In this document: one piece after another, positions 10,287-21,629 of the stretch
Layout of the letters: each line of letters starts with the position of its first letter
Position numbering within the stretch: the first letter of the stretch is position 1
Source of the DNA: Bactericera cockerelli
Lineage: Eukaryota; Arthropoda; Insecta; Hemiptera; Triozidae
Assembly (NCBI GenBank): GCA_024516035.1
Contig: CM044965.1
Coordinates: forward strand, 451,683 to 515,682
Length of the DNA: 64,000 nt
Reading direction: 5' to 3'
Made by a program: the position numbers and the translations under genes
The notes under the pieces: generated by a model
The model's input: only the letters and a program-made list of their open reading frames with translations
Database searches by the model: none
Told to the model about the DNA's origin: nothing

Positions 10287-10596
10287 CGCATGAATAGCTC
10301 AGTGGTTAAGCACTTGCTTGCCATGCGGAAAGTCCTGGGTTCGAACCCCCGCGCCGACGAAAATTTGTATTAAAAATTTGGTTACAGTTGTTGGTAAGGG
10401 ATACCTTCCCGTGCGCTCGTGTTGACCCAGCACCTAAATGGGAAGTATTGTGTCACTTCTCACCCATCAGAGGGGAGCCAAACTACGGGATGGCAGATTT
10501 GGGCAGTCTACAACACAGACCACAAGCGTCTACAGTAGCTCCTGTTTCATGGCTACGAAATAAAAAAGTGTGAAACACTCGTCTTTAAAAAAAATA
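10287..10596 (+). mobile_element. tRNA-derived SINE, family C (Gly-like head)
   Basis: The head reads gaatagctcagtggttaagc (A-box) and gggttcgaacccc (B-box) with gcc in the anticodon loop position. A 200-bp body follows and ends in taaaaaaaataat. The head keeps Pol III promoter boxes but its acceptor stem pairs poorly, so it is a SINE rather than a tRNA gene. A related degenerate head is at 30205-30265. Confidence 0.7.
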
Positions 10597-10945
10597 ATTC
10601 AATGTTTTAGGAAAGAAAAGTTGGAATCCTAGTAACTAACTTCAATCTAAAAACCAGCCTGCTCATTATGAGTGTTTGTTTGTCCTATAGGTTCAATTTT
10701 CTGAAGAAGAAGAAGAAGAAGAAAAAAAAACATTTGATCTTAAATTGTCAGATTTTCTATCAATACCTAGGTACAATACATTTGTTTCAAGTACAAGACG
10801 AAGTAAAAGCCCTAATTCAATCATTTGACTTCAAAATCACAAGTCTCGTTCTTTTATTTTTTTTTAAGAATCATAATTTCTGTCTTAATCTACCGGATTT
10901 TTCAAACCTCACAAAGACGCGCGCTACCCTCCAGAGGAGAATACC

Positions 10946-11200
10946 CCCCCCCCCCCCCCCAATAACTCTCTCACTCTTTTTTACTCTTACTCCTACATCT
11001 GTTTCTCTCTCTCTCTCTTACTCGTATATCTCCCTCTATTCCTCTCTCTCTCTCTCCCCTCCACTCCCCCGGGCAAAAGAAAACCCTCACCCAGAGGGAA
11101 AATCTCCCTGGGTGTAGGAGAGAGAGAGAGATGGGGGTGATGCGAATCATTTACCATGCACGCCTCACCCCCACCCCCCCTCTCTCTCTCCCCCCTTCTT
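10946..11200. repeat. Low-complexity C, CT and GA tracts
   Basis: Poly(C) at 10946-10960, ct runs at 11003-11062, ga at 11119-11130 and ccccc/ct at 11167-11196. The 149-residue ORF across this stretch is low-complexity. Confidence 0.85.
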
Positions 11201-11316
11201 ACACCATCTTTGATTTCCCTCCGAAGATAAAAATAATTTAAATTTCAACTCAACTCCATCTTTTTTCCGAGAGAAAAGCTTCACTCTAATGGTGATTTTA
11301 ATTATGCACATGTGCC

Positions 11317-11750
11317 GGGAGTGAGACCCAGCCTTTATCTGTGAGTGGAACTGTGTTCATCAGGAGTGAAGCCCAGTCCTTTATCTGTGAGTGGAGCTGA
11401 GTTCAGGAGTGAAGCCCAGTCCTTTATCTGTGAGTGGCGCTGTGTTCAGGAGTGAAGCCCAGTCCTTTATCTGTGAGTGGAGCTGAGTTCAGGAGTGAAG
11501 CCCAGTCCTTTATCTGTGAGTGGCGCTGTGTTCAGGAGTGAAGCCTAGTCCTTTATCTGTGAGTGGAGCTGTGTTCAGGAGTGAAGCCCAGTCCTTTATC
11601 TGTGAGTGGCGCTGTGTTCAGGAGTGAAGCCTAGTCCTTTATCTGTGAGTGGAGCTGTGTTCAGGAGTGAAGCCCAGTCCTTTATCTGTGAGTGGAGCTG
11701 TGTTCAGGAGTGAAGCCCAGTGCTTTATCTGTGAGTGGAGCTGTGTTCAG
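11317..11750. repeat. 43-bp minisatellite, about 10 units
   Basis: The unit begins gttcaggagtgaagcccagt and contains ctttatctgtgagtgg. Start points at 11401, 11444 and 11487 confirm the 43-bp period. Units alternate between ggagctg and ggcgctg variants, which suggests expansion of an 86-bp dimer in part of the array. Confidence 0.95.
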
Positions 11751-12555
11751 AATGGACTGGTGTATTGTGACGCTTGTTACCAACTATTCATAAAGCTAGT
11801 TCATACACAATATGTCTTCTCCACTCAACATGTTGACAAGTTTAGCGATGACATACCTGGCAAAACAAGTATGTAGATATTTCAAAATGAAAATTATTAA
11901 GATTTTCAAATTGAAATTATCAAATGCAATATTAGTTACAAGAGTTAGAAGCTTGAGTGTAGTAATCCAACTTGCTTCCGTGGAAAATATGCCAATGCAG
12001 AGGACCATGAGGTAGATTACTCCTAGCTCTCATTAAAATCAAACATTTATCCTATCAATATTTGACAGTTGATAAAAATGCGGACTAACGGTTTCAATGG
12101 ATGAATACTTGATCAATCCAGACGTAGATTAATGGAAGATTAATATTTTTACAGGTATGTTTTTAAAAGAAACAGGAAGAGGAGAGGAAAAACAAAGAGA
12201 GAAAGAGACAGCACCCACAGACAAAACGGTTCTGGGGGCGTCGCCGTGATCAATAAGAGTGAATGAGACCATTGATTCTGGGGGTGTGGCCATTATCAAT
12301 AGGAGTGATTGAGACCATTGAAATCTTGAAATAAATTATGCTCTGCATTAAAATTGAATGTTGATTAGAATGAAGGATTAATTGGGATATTTTTTTTTTA
12401 ATACCTACCATTAATATGTATACCGAACCACAAAAAAATCCGACCATTGGACATTTTTAATAAATATCCGAGTTCTTTTCCTACCGCACCAAAGTTTCAT
12501 AATTTCTTTTCTTTTGTAGTTTAAAATCTGCATGAGTTTTCACTAAAATGAAACT

Positions 12556-12734
12556 CAGGCAGGAATTATGAAACACGGTTAGATTAAGTAATCCTACACT
12601 ATCCTTTAACATGCACTCTGGTGGGCATTTGAAACAAACCAAAAGAACACAGCCCATTTATATCACCTGAGTTAAGTGATAATGGCTTGGATTAACAAAT
12701 TCTAGATATTTAATCCTATTTCATAATTCAGCTC
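12556..12734. mobile_element. PIF/Harbinger-like MITE, family A, rearranged
   Basis: Ends aattatgaaacacggtta and taatcctatttcataatt are inverted. Inside, atcctttaacatgcactctggtggg matches the copy at 5757-5892 in inverted order. Confidence 0.6.
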
Positions 12735-14267
12735 TAAAGAACTCACACCGAACACAAGAACTTTTCAAAAATCACCCTGAAAAATTCACTGAGGAAGAAT
12801 TTCTTTATTGAAGATATTCTTATTTCTCCTCTAAGAGCTCCTAAGTGATTTTCACTCAAATCTCCAAGTCAGAGGAGTGAATATTCATACCGTTTTTGTT
12901 CAATCAAAACAAAAACTCGTGTAATTTTTTTAACTACAGAAAGTTTTGTGTTTATATTGATACCGAGTTACTTGAGGTCCGTCAAAAAATACACAATGTT
13001 ATGTGGAAAAATGGTCGGATTTTTTAGTGTGCCAGTGTACATGAATGATAATACAGCTGATGATAATATTTGGTATAGGATTGCTGGAGAAGGATAAGGT
13101 AAATATTGGGTTTCTGCACGGGGTTACTAAAGACAAATGTTAGAGAGCGGATGGAGGCGTGAGACAACATGAGAAGGGTTAAAGTTGGGGAGGAATGTTC
13201 AAATGATGAGAAGGGTTAATGTTGGGGGTGGAATGCTAATGTAATGGAATCCACTACCGTACAAGAACTTAATAACGATCCACAAATCTCTGTGAATTCA
13301 GGCCCCTTGAATAATAATAAGACCGCTAAACGGGTGTTTATTAACGGAGCTAGTCCTATTTACAAATGTCAATATACAGGGTGTCCCGTATACAGATGCA
13401 AATATTTTGAGGGTAGGTTCAGCCCACCGTGGACTATCATATAGGCGAAACTTGCAGTGGGGCATTTTGCTTCGTTAAAGAGTTATGGCCAAATCCCTGT
13501 TTTTCCCACAGGTCTAGAGGTCACTTGAATCGATGCACGTTTTTAAAGAAATGATAGCCAGTAGTTAAGTTTTGATTTCATGTATAGACGTCATGCATAT
13601 TTCCCTTGAAATGCAGTTGGTTACATGAAAAAATAATGAAAGACCAGAGAGATATTTAATCATAAGTTCAATATTTTTCTAAAATTTGATTTTTCCCTTT
13701 TTTCCCTTTCGTGAATTTAAAGTACTTTAAAAATTGCAATTCTGCGTATCACTAGTTAAAAAAATACCCTATTATGTTTAATTTTAGAAAAAAGAAAGCT
13801 CATTTATATCACTTTAAAGATCATGGAACGCAAGACACACAAAGCTCAAAAAACACTTCTGAATCATTATGGAAAATTCAAAGTTGGCTGAATTTTATCA
13901 GAATTGGCGCGTAATTTGAGGTATAAATAAACTGCTCTGGGATGTTTCACAGAAGGAAATTGATCATTCACAGTGGTCGGTCGGTGTGAACTTTTACGTG
14001 AATGGGGTTTCGGGGTCACAGGGTTATCGTGAGGAAAAATGAGAGAGGCTGCAACGAAAGCAGCAACCAGAGGTGTAATTATGGACAAAGAATACACATT
14101 ACACATGGAGAAAGACTCTGCGCTAACAACAAAAATTGTGATTTTATTTTTAGAATTAAAATTAAAAATATTATTTTTGTGTTTATCACAATCATGATAT
14201 CAAAAACATAACAAAAAAGTGCCGAAAATTAACCTTGGGTAAAACTCGAACATCCAACCTTCAGGTT

Positions 14268-14700
14268 ACTATTATTATTATTAATACTTTATTGATAAAC
14301 TACAAACATGATACATTCTGCAACACAGGACATGAAATGAAAAGAACCCAAAAAACTATGTAGCGAACCAAGGGCGAGGTTAAAGCTTGTGGCTTTTTTT
14401 TTTTTAAGTGGGGTTTAACGTCGCTTTCAACTGGGTTTAACGGTCATATCACGACGGGGGTTTTACCCTCCATTCGCAGGAAACTCACAAACCTGCTACT
14501 CACATTGACCTCACCCAGCCTGAGTGGGGCCGGGAAAAGCCAGCGTCACGAGAATTAGAATTTGAATGGTCACCCATCCAAGTCTTAACCTCGCTGGATG
14601 TCGCTTAACTTCGGTGTTCTGAAGGGAACCGGTGTATTCAACATGCCATCGACGCTGGCTCTTGTGGCTTTCTCTTCCACCGAACAAATTGATCGTCTTG
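14268..14700 (-). mobile_element. Retrotransposon 3' tail split by a SINE
   Basis: The piece at 14268-14394 (taatactttattgataaac ... gggcgaggttaaagcttgtggct) continues after the SINE as ctttctcttccacc at 14668. It matches the tail family seen at 3664-3866. Confidence 0.65.
14395..14660 (-). mobile_element. 5S-rRNA-derived SINE (SINE3), full length with target duplication
   Basis: On the minus strand it starts gccagcgtcgatggcatg, continues with the 5S-like region (gaatacaccggttccc, caccgaagttaagcgac, cttggatgggtgacc), then the body, and ends in poly(A). A 9-bp direct repeat cttgtggct flanks it (14386-14394 and 14661-14669). This is the pattern of target-primed insertion. The 5S internal promoter region is largely preserved. 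Confidence 0.9.
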
Positions 14701-14899
14701 TTATTTTAATTATTAGATTTGATTGATATAGTTGGTTAATAGAACTATTTGTACGCAGAAAATTTTCATTTATAACTTGCAGTTGGCACAAAAATGGTCA
14801 CACAGACCGCTTCAGGCATCGAGTGTTCGGCAAAATGCAATAGCGCCCAGATACAAAATTTGAAAGATGTGTTTCTCTCCTTCTGGTGCCGTTTAATAA

Positions 14900-15514
14900 G
14901 AGCCCGTTCACACCGACTAAAAACAGTTTTTTTACTGGGACAGTAATTTTACTGGTCCAGTATTTTTACTGAGTGGCGCATACATTTAAATGAGAGCGTT
15001 CACATCGGCAACGTTTTACTGTTAACAGTAAAAAAACTGGATCGACAGATTTTTACATCAGATTTTGCCACTAGAAACGGAAACAGTAGAAAAACTGGCC
15101 CAGTAAAAAAACTGTTTCTACATCCAGTCGCTTGTACAATCAAATGGAGATGTTCACACTGCAGTCGGCACAGTTTTTATTGTTTCTGAAACCTTCGTCT
15201 ACATAACTACCTAATTATATTATCGTATTTTTCGAATGAAAATTAATTCGTGTCTATTTATTATTATTTGTAATTAAAATAAATACAGATTTTTGTGTTT
15301 TTTTCAAAAGTGTTGAGAACAATTATTTATTTACTATCGTATTTTTACCTTCTATTACCTATATAGGTAATAGAAGGTAAAACCTATATAGGTATAGAAG
15401 GTATTGGTTTCGGTCCATTTTTCGAAAATTGAGCTGATAACATTTCTTTACGAATTAGAAGCTCAGGATTCCAAAAAAGTAACTTTTATCAAAAAGTCTG
15501 TTCGTATGTATGTA

Positions 15515-15567
<53 letters not shown>

Positions 15568-15877
15568 ATGTATCTTAATTCACACATTAAATTTAGAAAT
15601 GCTCCTTTTTGATACCTTTGTGCCACAATGGGATGATTCCACCATCTTCTCTTATTCCTTCGTTGTCGTTGCCGGTACCAGTACAAAAGCATTAATGTAT
15701 TCACATCCATCACGTTCAAAGGCTTTATCACGAATGAACATAAAGAAAAGCATGGAAAAGTAGGACCAGTAAAAATACTGTTTGTAGCCTGTGTGAACGC
15801 ACTCTGAGAAACAGTTTTTTTACTGGACACAGTAAAAAAACTGTTCCAGTAAAAACTGTTTTGGTGTGAACGGGCTC
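14900..15877. mobile_element. PIF/Harbinger-like MITE with TAA target duplication
   Basis: It begins gagcccgttcacaccgac and ends with ggtgtgaacgggctc. TAA flanks it (14897-14899 and 15878-15880). Arms contain many cagttttttactgg/ccagtaaaaa motifs in both directions. Its centre holds a perfect 34-bp palindrome (15346-15379) and a tg/tatg microsatellite (15505-15572). It has no transposase. A fragment of the same end is at 18350-18375. Confidence 0.8.
15505..15572. repeat. TATG / TG / TATG microsatellite
   Basis: tatg units, about 14 tg units, then tatg units again. ORFs on both strands across it are artefacts. Confidence 0.95.
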
Positions 15878-16711
15878 TAAGGCGTATCTCATCCGTTCCT
15901 TCACGCGTCTGGAAGAACTTGGAATTTATTGAAACAAAATAGCAGAGGGTATTTTTTTAACTAGTGATACGCAGAATTGCAATTGTAGAAGTACTTTAAA
16001 TTCACGAAAGGGAAAAAAAGGGAAAAATCAAATTTTAGAAAAATATTGAACTTATGATGAAATATCTCTCTGGTCTTTCATTATTTTTTCATGTAACCAA
16101 CTGCATTTCAAGGGAAATATGCATGACTATCCATACATGAAGTCAAAACTTAACTACTGGCTATCATTTCTTTAAAAACGTGCATCGATCCAAGTGACCT
16201 CTAGACCTGTGGGAAAAACAGGGATTTGGCCATAACTCTTTAACGAAGCAAAATGTCCCACTGCAAGTTTCGCCTATACGATAGTCCACGGTGGGCTGAA
16301 CCTACCCTCAAAATATTTGCATCTGTATACGGGACACCCTGTATAAACAGCACAAAATATAAACACAACAATAAAGTAAAAAAACATGTAAAGTAAAAAT
16401 TTAAGTACCTATATCTTGACGAAAATGCTTAGTTTAAAGATAAAAATATATAGGTGGTAGAAAATGATCCATAATATTAGGACTGACAGTTAGGTAGTAT
16501 AAAACGCTTTCAGCATTAGGTAATCTCGCCTGGTGGTTGCCTTCTACTAATAAATATTATTATAATAAAGAGTATTATTCTTAATATCTAATAAGAAGTT
16601 GAAGTTTTTCACAACCTCAACGGGTTGTTCATCTTGATGTTTATTGAATTAAAGCAACGAAACAACTTTGCTGGCATTGAGCCAGTTTTCAAACGAATGA
16701 GGATGATAATT

Positions 16712-17118
16712 CATGCATTGGCTGGGATCTGAACCCGACACCACCTGACTGCCAGGCAGTGCTGCAGTCCACTCTACTTCATGCATTGGCTGGGATCTGA
16801 ACCCGACACCACCTGACTGCTAGGCAGTGCTGCAGCCCACTCCACTTCATGCATTGGCTGGGATCTGAACCCGACACCACCTGACTGCTAGGCAGTGCTG
16901 CAGCCCACTCCACTTCATGCATTGGCTGGGATCTGAACCCGACACCACCTGACTGCCAGGCAGTGCTGCAGCCCACTCCACTTCATGCATTGGCTGGGAT
17001 CTGAACCCGACACCACCTGACTGCCAGGCAGTGCTGCAGCCCACTCCACTTCATGCATTGGCTGGGATCTGAACCCGACACCACCTGACTACCAGGCAGT
17101 GCTGCAGCCCACCAGTGC
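16712..17118 (-). repeat. 68-bp tandem array, six units of a tRNA-like sequence
   Basis: Each unit read on the minus strand carries a B-box like ggttcagatcccagcc and ctgcctggcagtcaggtgg, so the unit seems to be a tRNA-derived SINE head amplified in tandem. ORFs on the minus strand shift by exactly 68 bp from one to the next. Single-base differences (ctgcc/ctgct/ctacc) separate the units. Confidence 0.9.
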
Positions 17119-18110
17119 AAGGCATGGCGCGCATTACAAAGAGAACACAGGTAGCAGAATATCAAACTACACCGAACAATTGAATCAATGAATCTCCCTG
17201 GAGCACTGCGCAATGCTCCCTCGATTCTTTTTAACCGATATTTTAATCAATACAATACTTGATTGATTTTTTTGAATACTAATACAACCACACAAAATAC
17301 AAAGTTTCATCATATGATCAATGTTTTCAAAGATTATAATCTTATGCAATCCGCAAAGGACCCAGAGAAGAGATGACTAAGTCCAGTAGTGGCTTCTGCC
17401 ATTAGTCTACAGTAGAGCTAGAGAGGCTTTTTACCATGTTTTGTCCTTTGATGCTTTTTACCATGTTTTATCCTTTGAGCATAAATTTTTTCAGCCACAA
17501 TCATAAAAGCTATAGTCACTGAAGCCATGGTCTTGATCATGAATTCATGAGGCTTTAAAATGAGTGTAATGTCGGAAGTTCCTTATGAATGAGTCTACAC
17601 AAAGCGCCCCCATTTCACCCCGAGTTCCTCATTGGGGAAGCAGCAGCAAGTGAACGACAACTGATTGACTGATGGACAGCACACCGCTTTCATGTCATGC
17701 AGCATCCTTACGTTGGCAGAATATTTAATTAAAATGCATACATTAATAGTGCAGCTAAGTCAGGAGGATGCACATTGCACATGGAGCCACGGAGTCACAG
17801 GAGTGAGTGATAGTGCTTGAAAGCCTAAGAAGATAATATTGTGTTCTTTTACTTGCTGTTCCGGGGACATTATAGAAAACCAACACATCCTATCTTTTAA
17901 GTTAAAAATAAAAAACTTATCGAGATGGAAGTAGCTTTTTTTAATAGCAATCCAAAATTAGCAAAGAAGTCATATTATGCTGTAACTATATCTATCACTT
18001 ACTACTCCACCTAAACTATAGGACATAGTACTAGAACAAAACCTATTCGAGCCTTGAAAAATTAAAATTAGGAAATATGGTTGTGTATAATCGTATTCAA
18101 CCAGGACTTA

Positions 18111-18276
18111 GGGCTGAGTTATGAAACACGATTAAATATCTAGGATTTGTTAATCCAAGCCATATCATTTCACAGCTGATACGAATGCGCTGTGATTGGC
18201 TGAAATTCTCGTTAGAGGGCGTGAAAAGGGAATAAGAGGATTAGATTAATCAGATCCTGTTTCATAATTTATCCGC
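18111..18276. mobile_element. PIF/Harbinger-like MITE, family A
   Basis: The left end gggctgagttatgaaacacg follows TTA. The right end is cctgtttcataattt. Inside is ggatttgttaatccaagcc, also in the copy at 5757-5892. Confidence 0.7.
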
Positions 18277-18430
18277 TATTTTCTTCAATGGGAACACTCT
18301 CATTGAAATGTAAATCCACTACAGGAAGCGGGAAAAAAACGCCTGCTACGCGCTGCTTATGAGAACGGGCTCTTAGAAAGTGGAAAGTGCTGATCATAAA
18401 CACTATAGCACCACACAGGATGGGTGTGCT

Positions 18431-18731
18431 AGTTCATAGAAATAGACTAGTGCCACTAGGGCCAGGTTGTGGCAACGTCTTGGGTGCAATGGGTACACAG
18501 GAATAGACTAGTGCCACTAGGGCAAGGTTGTGGCAACGTCTTGGGTGCAATGGGTACACAGGAATAGACTAGTGCCACTAGGGCAAGGTTGTGGCAACGT
18601 CTTGGGTGCAAGGGGTACACAGGAATAGACTAGTGCCACTAGGGCCAGGTTGTGGCAACGTCTTGGGTGCAAGGGGTACACAGGAATAGACTAGTGCCAC
18701 TAGGGCAAGGTTGTGGCATCGTCTTGGGTGC
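18431..18731. repeat. 61-bp minisatellite, five units
   Basis: The unit ggtacacaggaatagactag, then tgccactagggc, aggttgtggcaacgtcttgg, starts at 18492, 18553, 18614 and 18675. The first unit is more diverged. Confidence 0.95.
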
Positions 18732-18892
18732 ATCCTCGAGCGATTTTTTTCTCCAAAGATCTTTTTGAGATTTAAAACTTTTTAGGTCTGTCCTTTGTTT
18801 ATAGGATCAAAATTCCGCCTGTGTATATTTATATCAGTTGGGAGACACAGAGAAAGAGAGAGATAGATTAGTTAACATTAAGAAATATACAG

Positions 18893-19150
18893 GGTGTTTG
18901 TGTTTACTGAGCACTGTGTATACTCGAGCCATAATGATGTGAGCTCATACCAAGAATCTTAGTATACGGAGTTACAAGTGGTAACTGGGACACACTATCA
19001 AGAAATGAAGCCAACAGATCAAGTTTTGGTATTCGATCTGGCCCATTCCAACTTGGAACTGATGTCTGGATAATGTGAGTAGCCCGCTGTTTTCCTGGTA
19101 GTGCTATGTGCTATGAGACATCCTGTAGATACCAACTCACTCTGTGTATT
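18893..19150. mobile_element. One end of a CAGGGTG-type element
   Basis: atatacagggtgtttgtgtt has the same first bases and the same tata flank as the elements at 13377 and 28986. No matching right end was found nearby. Confidence 0.4.
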
Positions 19151-19389
19151 CAATTACATTTGACTTGAGATATTCAATCATTGATCCTTCTGTATATTCC
19201 GCCTCAAGATTCTGCAAGGAGATCTTGTTACTCCAGTATTTTAATTTTTAATTACAAGAAAACTCGCCAGCCCAGAGCGGTTGAAATCAAATTCAAATCA
19301 ATACCAATTCCAGTCTTTGTGCTCTTGATCGTAATCTATCAATCGAGGATGCTGCTATATTATGTACATAAATTACATTAGCCAAGTAT

Positions 19390-20690
19390 ATTCTCCAACC
19401 ATACATACTCGTATTATGTATATTTTTTAAGTTATAGTCAATAGTCAGATATATTATGTAATATTCTTCAAAATGCTGTTTTATTTTATTTATATACAAT
19501 TGTACATGTACATATAAGGTTTTAATATAATGTATGTAGTTTGTAGCAGTAGTCACCATAGCGGCTACTGGTAGATACTGGACCCTATAGCCAGGATGGC
19601 TCTTTTGACTGAGGATTTTGGAAGAAAATACAAAAGGCATAATCAACGAGCTTGACCGAGATTTCTTTGAATTAAAAGTCTTTGTAAATAGCAAAATGTA
19701 TGTATATATTCTAAAATAAATGTGAAACTTTTAAACGTACTCTGACTAAAGAAGCAATATTTGGACGTACACAGAGTGAATGGACACATCCAGAGATCCA
19801 TTGCAAAATAGCACTTAAAGAAGACGCGCTATGCATGTTCTCGTATCAAGATAACATAGAAAGCCCATGCAGGCATGGAGTATAATGAAGATAATAAGTT
19901 ACAACTGCAGCAGATCATATATCACGGATCAGACACAAGGAAGGGGTTCACCGTGACAAGCCTGACCCCTGCAACCTTGCATCCATGACGAAAAAATGGT
20001 TCCTCTACTGAAAATCATTGTTTTAAATTTCATAAAAAGGGACATTATTTTTTCTAAAAAATGAAGGGGGGATTTTAAAACAAAACGCTTTTCTGTCTTT
20101 TCACGAAAGGCAAAGGGCTTAAAAGATATTATAATCAAGGGAGGGTTAGAGATTTTTTTAATGCACAGAAAAAAAGGGCAGTCACTACCCCTGAGGCATT
20201 TTTTTAGGTTTAACATTTTTTCTGCGTGGATTTCGTTGCACAGAGAAAAAAGTTTCAAAATGTAGATGAATTTTTTATACAGACATAAAAAAAAGCTTCG
20301 TTTTTCTCTAATGTGGTTTTAATTTTTGTTTGTACAGCTAATAAGCCTTTCACAATGGCCTTTGTTTTGGGATTTGGTCGATTTTTTACGTTATTAATTA
20401 GGTCTATTAATTCTTTTGTTTCGGGATTTCAGTGGGTTTGCTGAGGATGTTTACATTTTCATTTCTATTCTAATGAGTGTTTGTTGAGGCTTGATGGATG
20501 AGGTGCGGTGGATTAGGAATGATAAATAGCTTCCGGATCTTCTTAACGGCTCATGGACCACAATGATGGATATTGCTTTTGTTTTCAAGTTTTGCTAGCT
20601 AGGAAATAGAATCTTCTTTCTATGTATTTGACATGACTGAGGTTCTCTACTTTGCTAGAGACTGTTTCATTTGGCAAGACCTCAGTGGAA
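19390..20690. other. No recognised feature
   Basis: AT-rich intronic sequence. ORFs up to 133 residues on the minus strand have no recognisable domain and include poly-lysine/phenylalanine-coding A/T runs. Confidence 0.55.
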
Positions 20691-20705
20691 AGTATTGGAT
20701 TACCC

Positions 20706-21110
20706 ACCAAACCAAGACATTTATCCCGGTAGTTTAGTAGTTAAGACGTCGCGTCCGTCTGGTAATCCAGAGGTCTCGAGTTCGAAACTCAACCCCTACA
20801 TTATAAGTTATAATAATATGCCCCGATTAGGACTAATGAGTCTCATTATTCCAACAGTAAGCCCAAGACGTATTATTATGTGGTGAAAATAAAAAAACTG
20901 GAGGACTTGCCATGTCCCGACTGGGTTTCGAAACCGCGACCTCTGGATTACTAGTCGGACGCCTTGGTCACTGAGCTACCGAGACAAGTTAAGTTATCCT
21001 TTCATTTGGGATTTTGACCAAATATGTCTTTGGACTTTTGGGTTTACTGCTGGAGTAATGGGACTCATTAGCCCTAATCGGGCAATATGAATACGACGAT
21101 ATTATTATTA
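20706..21110. mobile_element. Two tRNA-derived SINE copies in inverted orientation
   Basis: A tRNA-like head lies on plus at 20706-20795 (tcccggtagtttagtagtta, B-box gagttcgaaactcaac). A second head is on minus at 20905-20995. A shared 45-bp body (gattaggactaatgagtctc) occurs at 20823-20870 on plus and at 21043-21088 on minus. In the minus copy the body precedes the head, so the unit order is not the simple head-then-body of the plus copy. A tat(tat)n run ends the region. Confidence 0.65.
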
Positions 21111-21465
21111 TTATTAAGACATAATGCCCAAATAAACATCTACATTAGCTATTCATTGTTGGCAACCAAAGGTATACTAGATATCCGTCAAATATAAAAT
21201 CACCTCATACTTACAATGGCTCACTCCAAAAGAATCAAGACAAAGGATGCAATAGGAGTCCTCAAATCAAGTGATTTAGTTGGTGTCAGCCTCAAAGATT
21301 TCATTTTTGAAGACAAATTTGGTAGTCTGGTGTACTTACCTGAAAAACAAAATAATTAAAAAGAAATTAATTGAGAAAAAGAAGAAAAACACTTGTCTTC
21401 ACTCGACAGAAATTTGAAATATGAACAGTTATAATTATTAAGGAAACAAGTATAAAAGTTCACAG

Positions 21466-21505
21466 AGTCGACATGTTTCGCCTACTCCTGTAGGCATTTT
21501 CAAGA
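21466..21505 (-). ncRNA. Hammerhead-ribozyme-like relic in the Penelope-like element
   Basis: On the minus strand it reads CTTGAAAAT, a 6-bp stem GCCTAC/GTAGGC with loop AGGA, then GAAAC, AT, GTC. This matches the order of a minimal hammerhead (CUGAUGA, stem II, GAAA, short stem III, GUC), known from Penelope-like elements. The CUGAUGA box is degenerate, so activity is unlikely. Confidence 0.4.
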
Positions 21506-21629
21506 CAACTGAAAAACTACATTTGAAAAAATCGCGCGTTGCTTCTTGGAGCTCTTAAGAAGGGTATACACTATTCACTATACGAATTTGACTAGAAAAT
21601 TTTTTTGGACTAGAAATGGGAAGGTTAGT

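Larger units (their letters stand above)
13377..16341. mobile_element. Long-TIR (foldback-like) element flanked by TATA
   Basis: The left end cagggtgtcccgtatacag and the right end ctgtatacgggacaccctg are perfect inverses. The inverted arms run for about 395 bp (13377-13770 and 15947-16341). TATA flanks both sides (13373-13376 and 16342-16345). No transposase ORF is left; the 2.2-kb interior is filled with nested insertions. Other cagggtg ends next to tata occur at 18893, 28986, 36716 and 50208. I do not recognise the superfamily. Confidence 0.85.

Noticed and set aside
10287..10365. Functional tRNA-Gly gene
   Set aside because: A- and B-boxes are there but the acceptor stem does not pair well and a SINE body follows. 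The other tRNA-like heads fail in the same way.
16712..17118. CRISPR array (also considered for 18431-18731 and 11317-11750)
   Set aside because: Units are directly tandem without unique spacers, in a eukaryotic intron.
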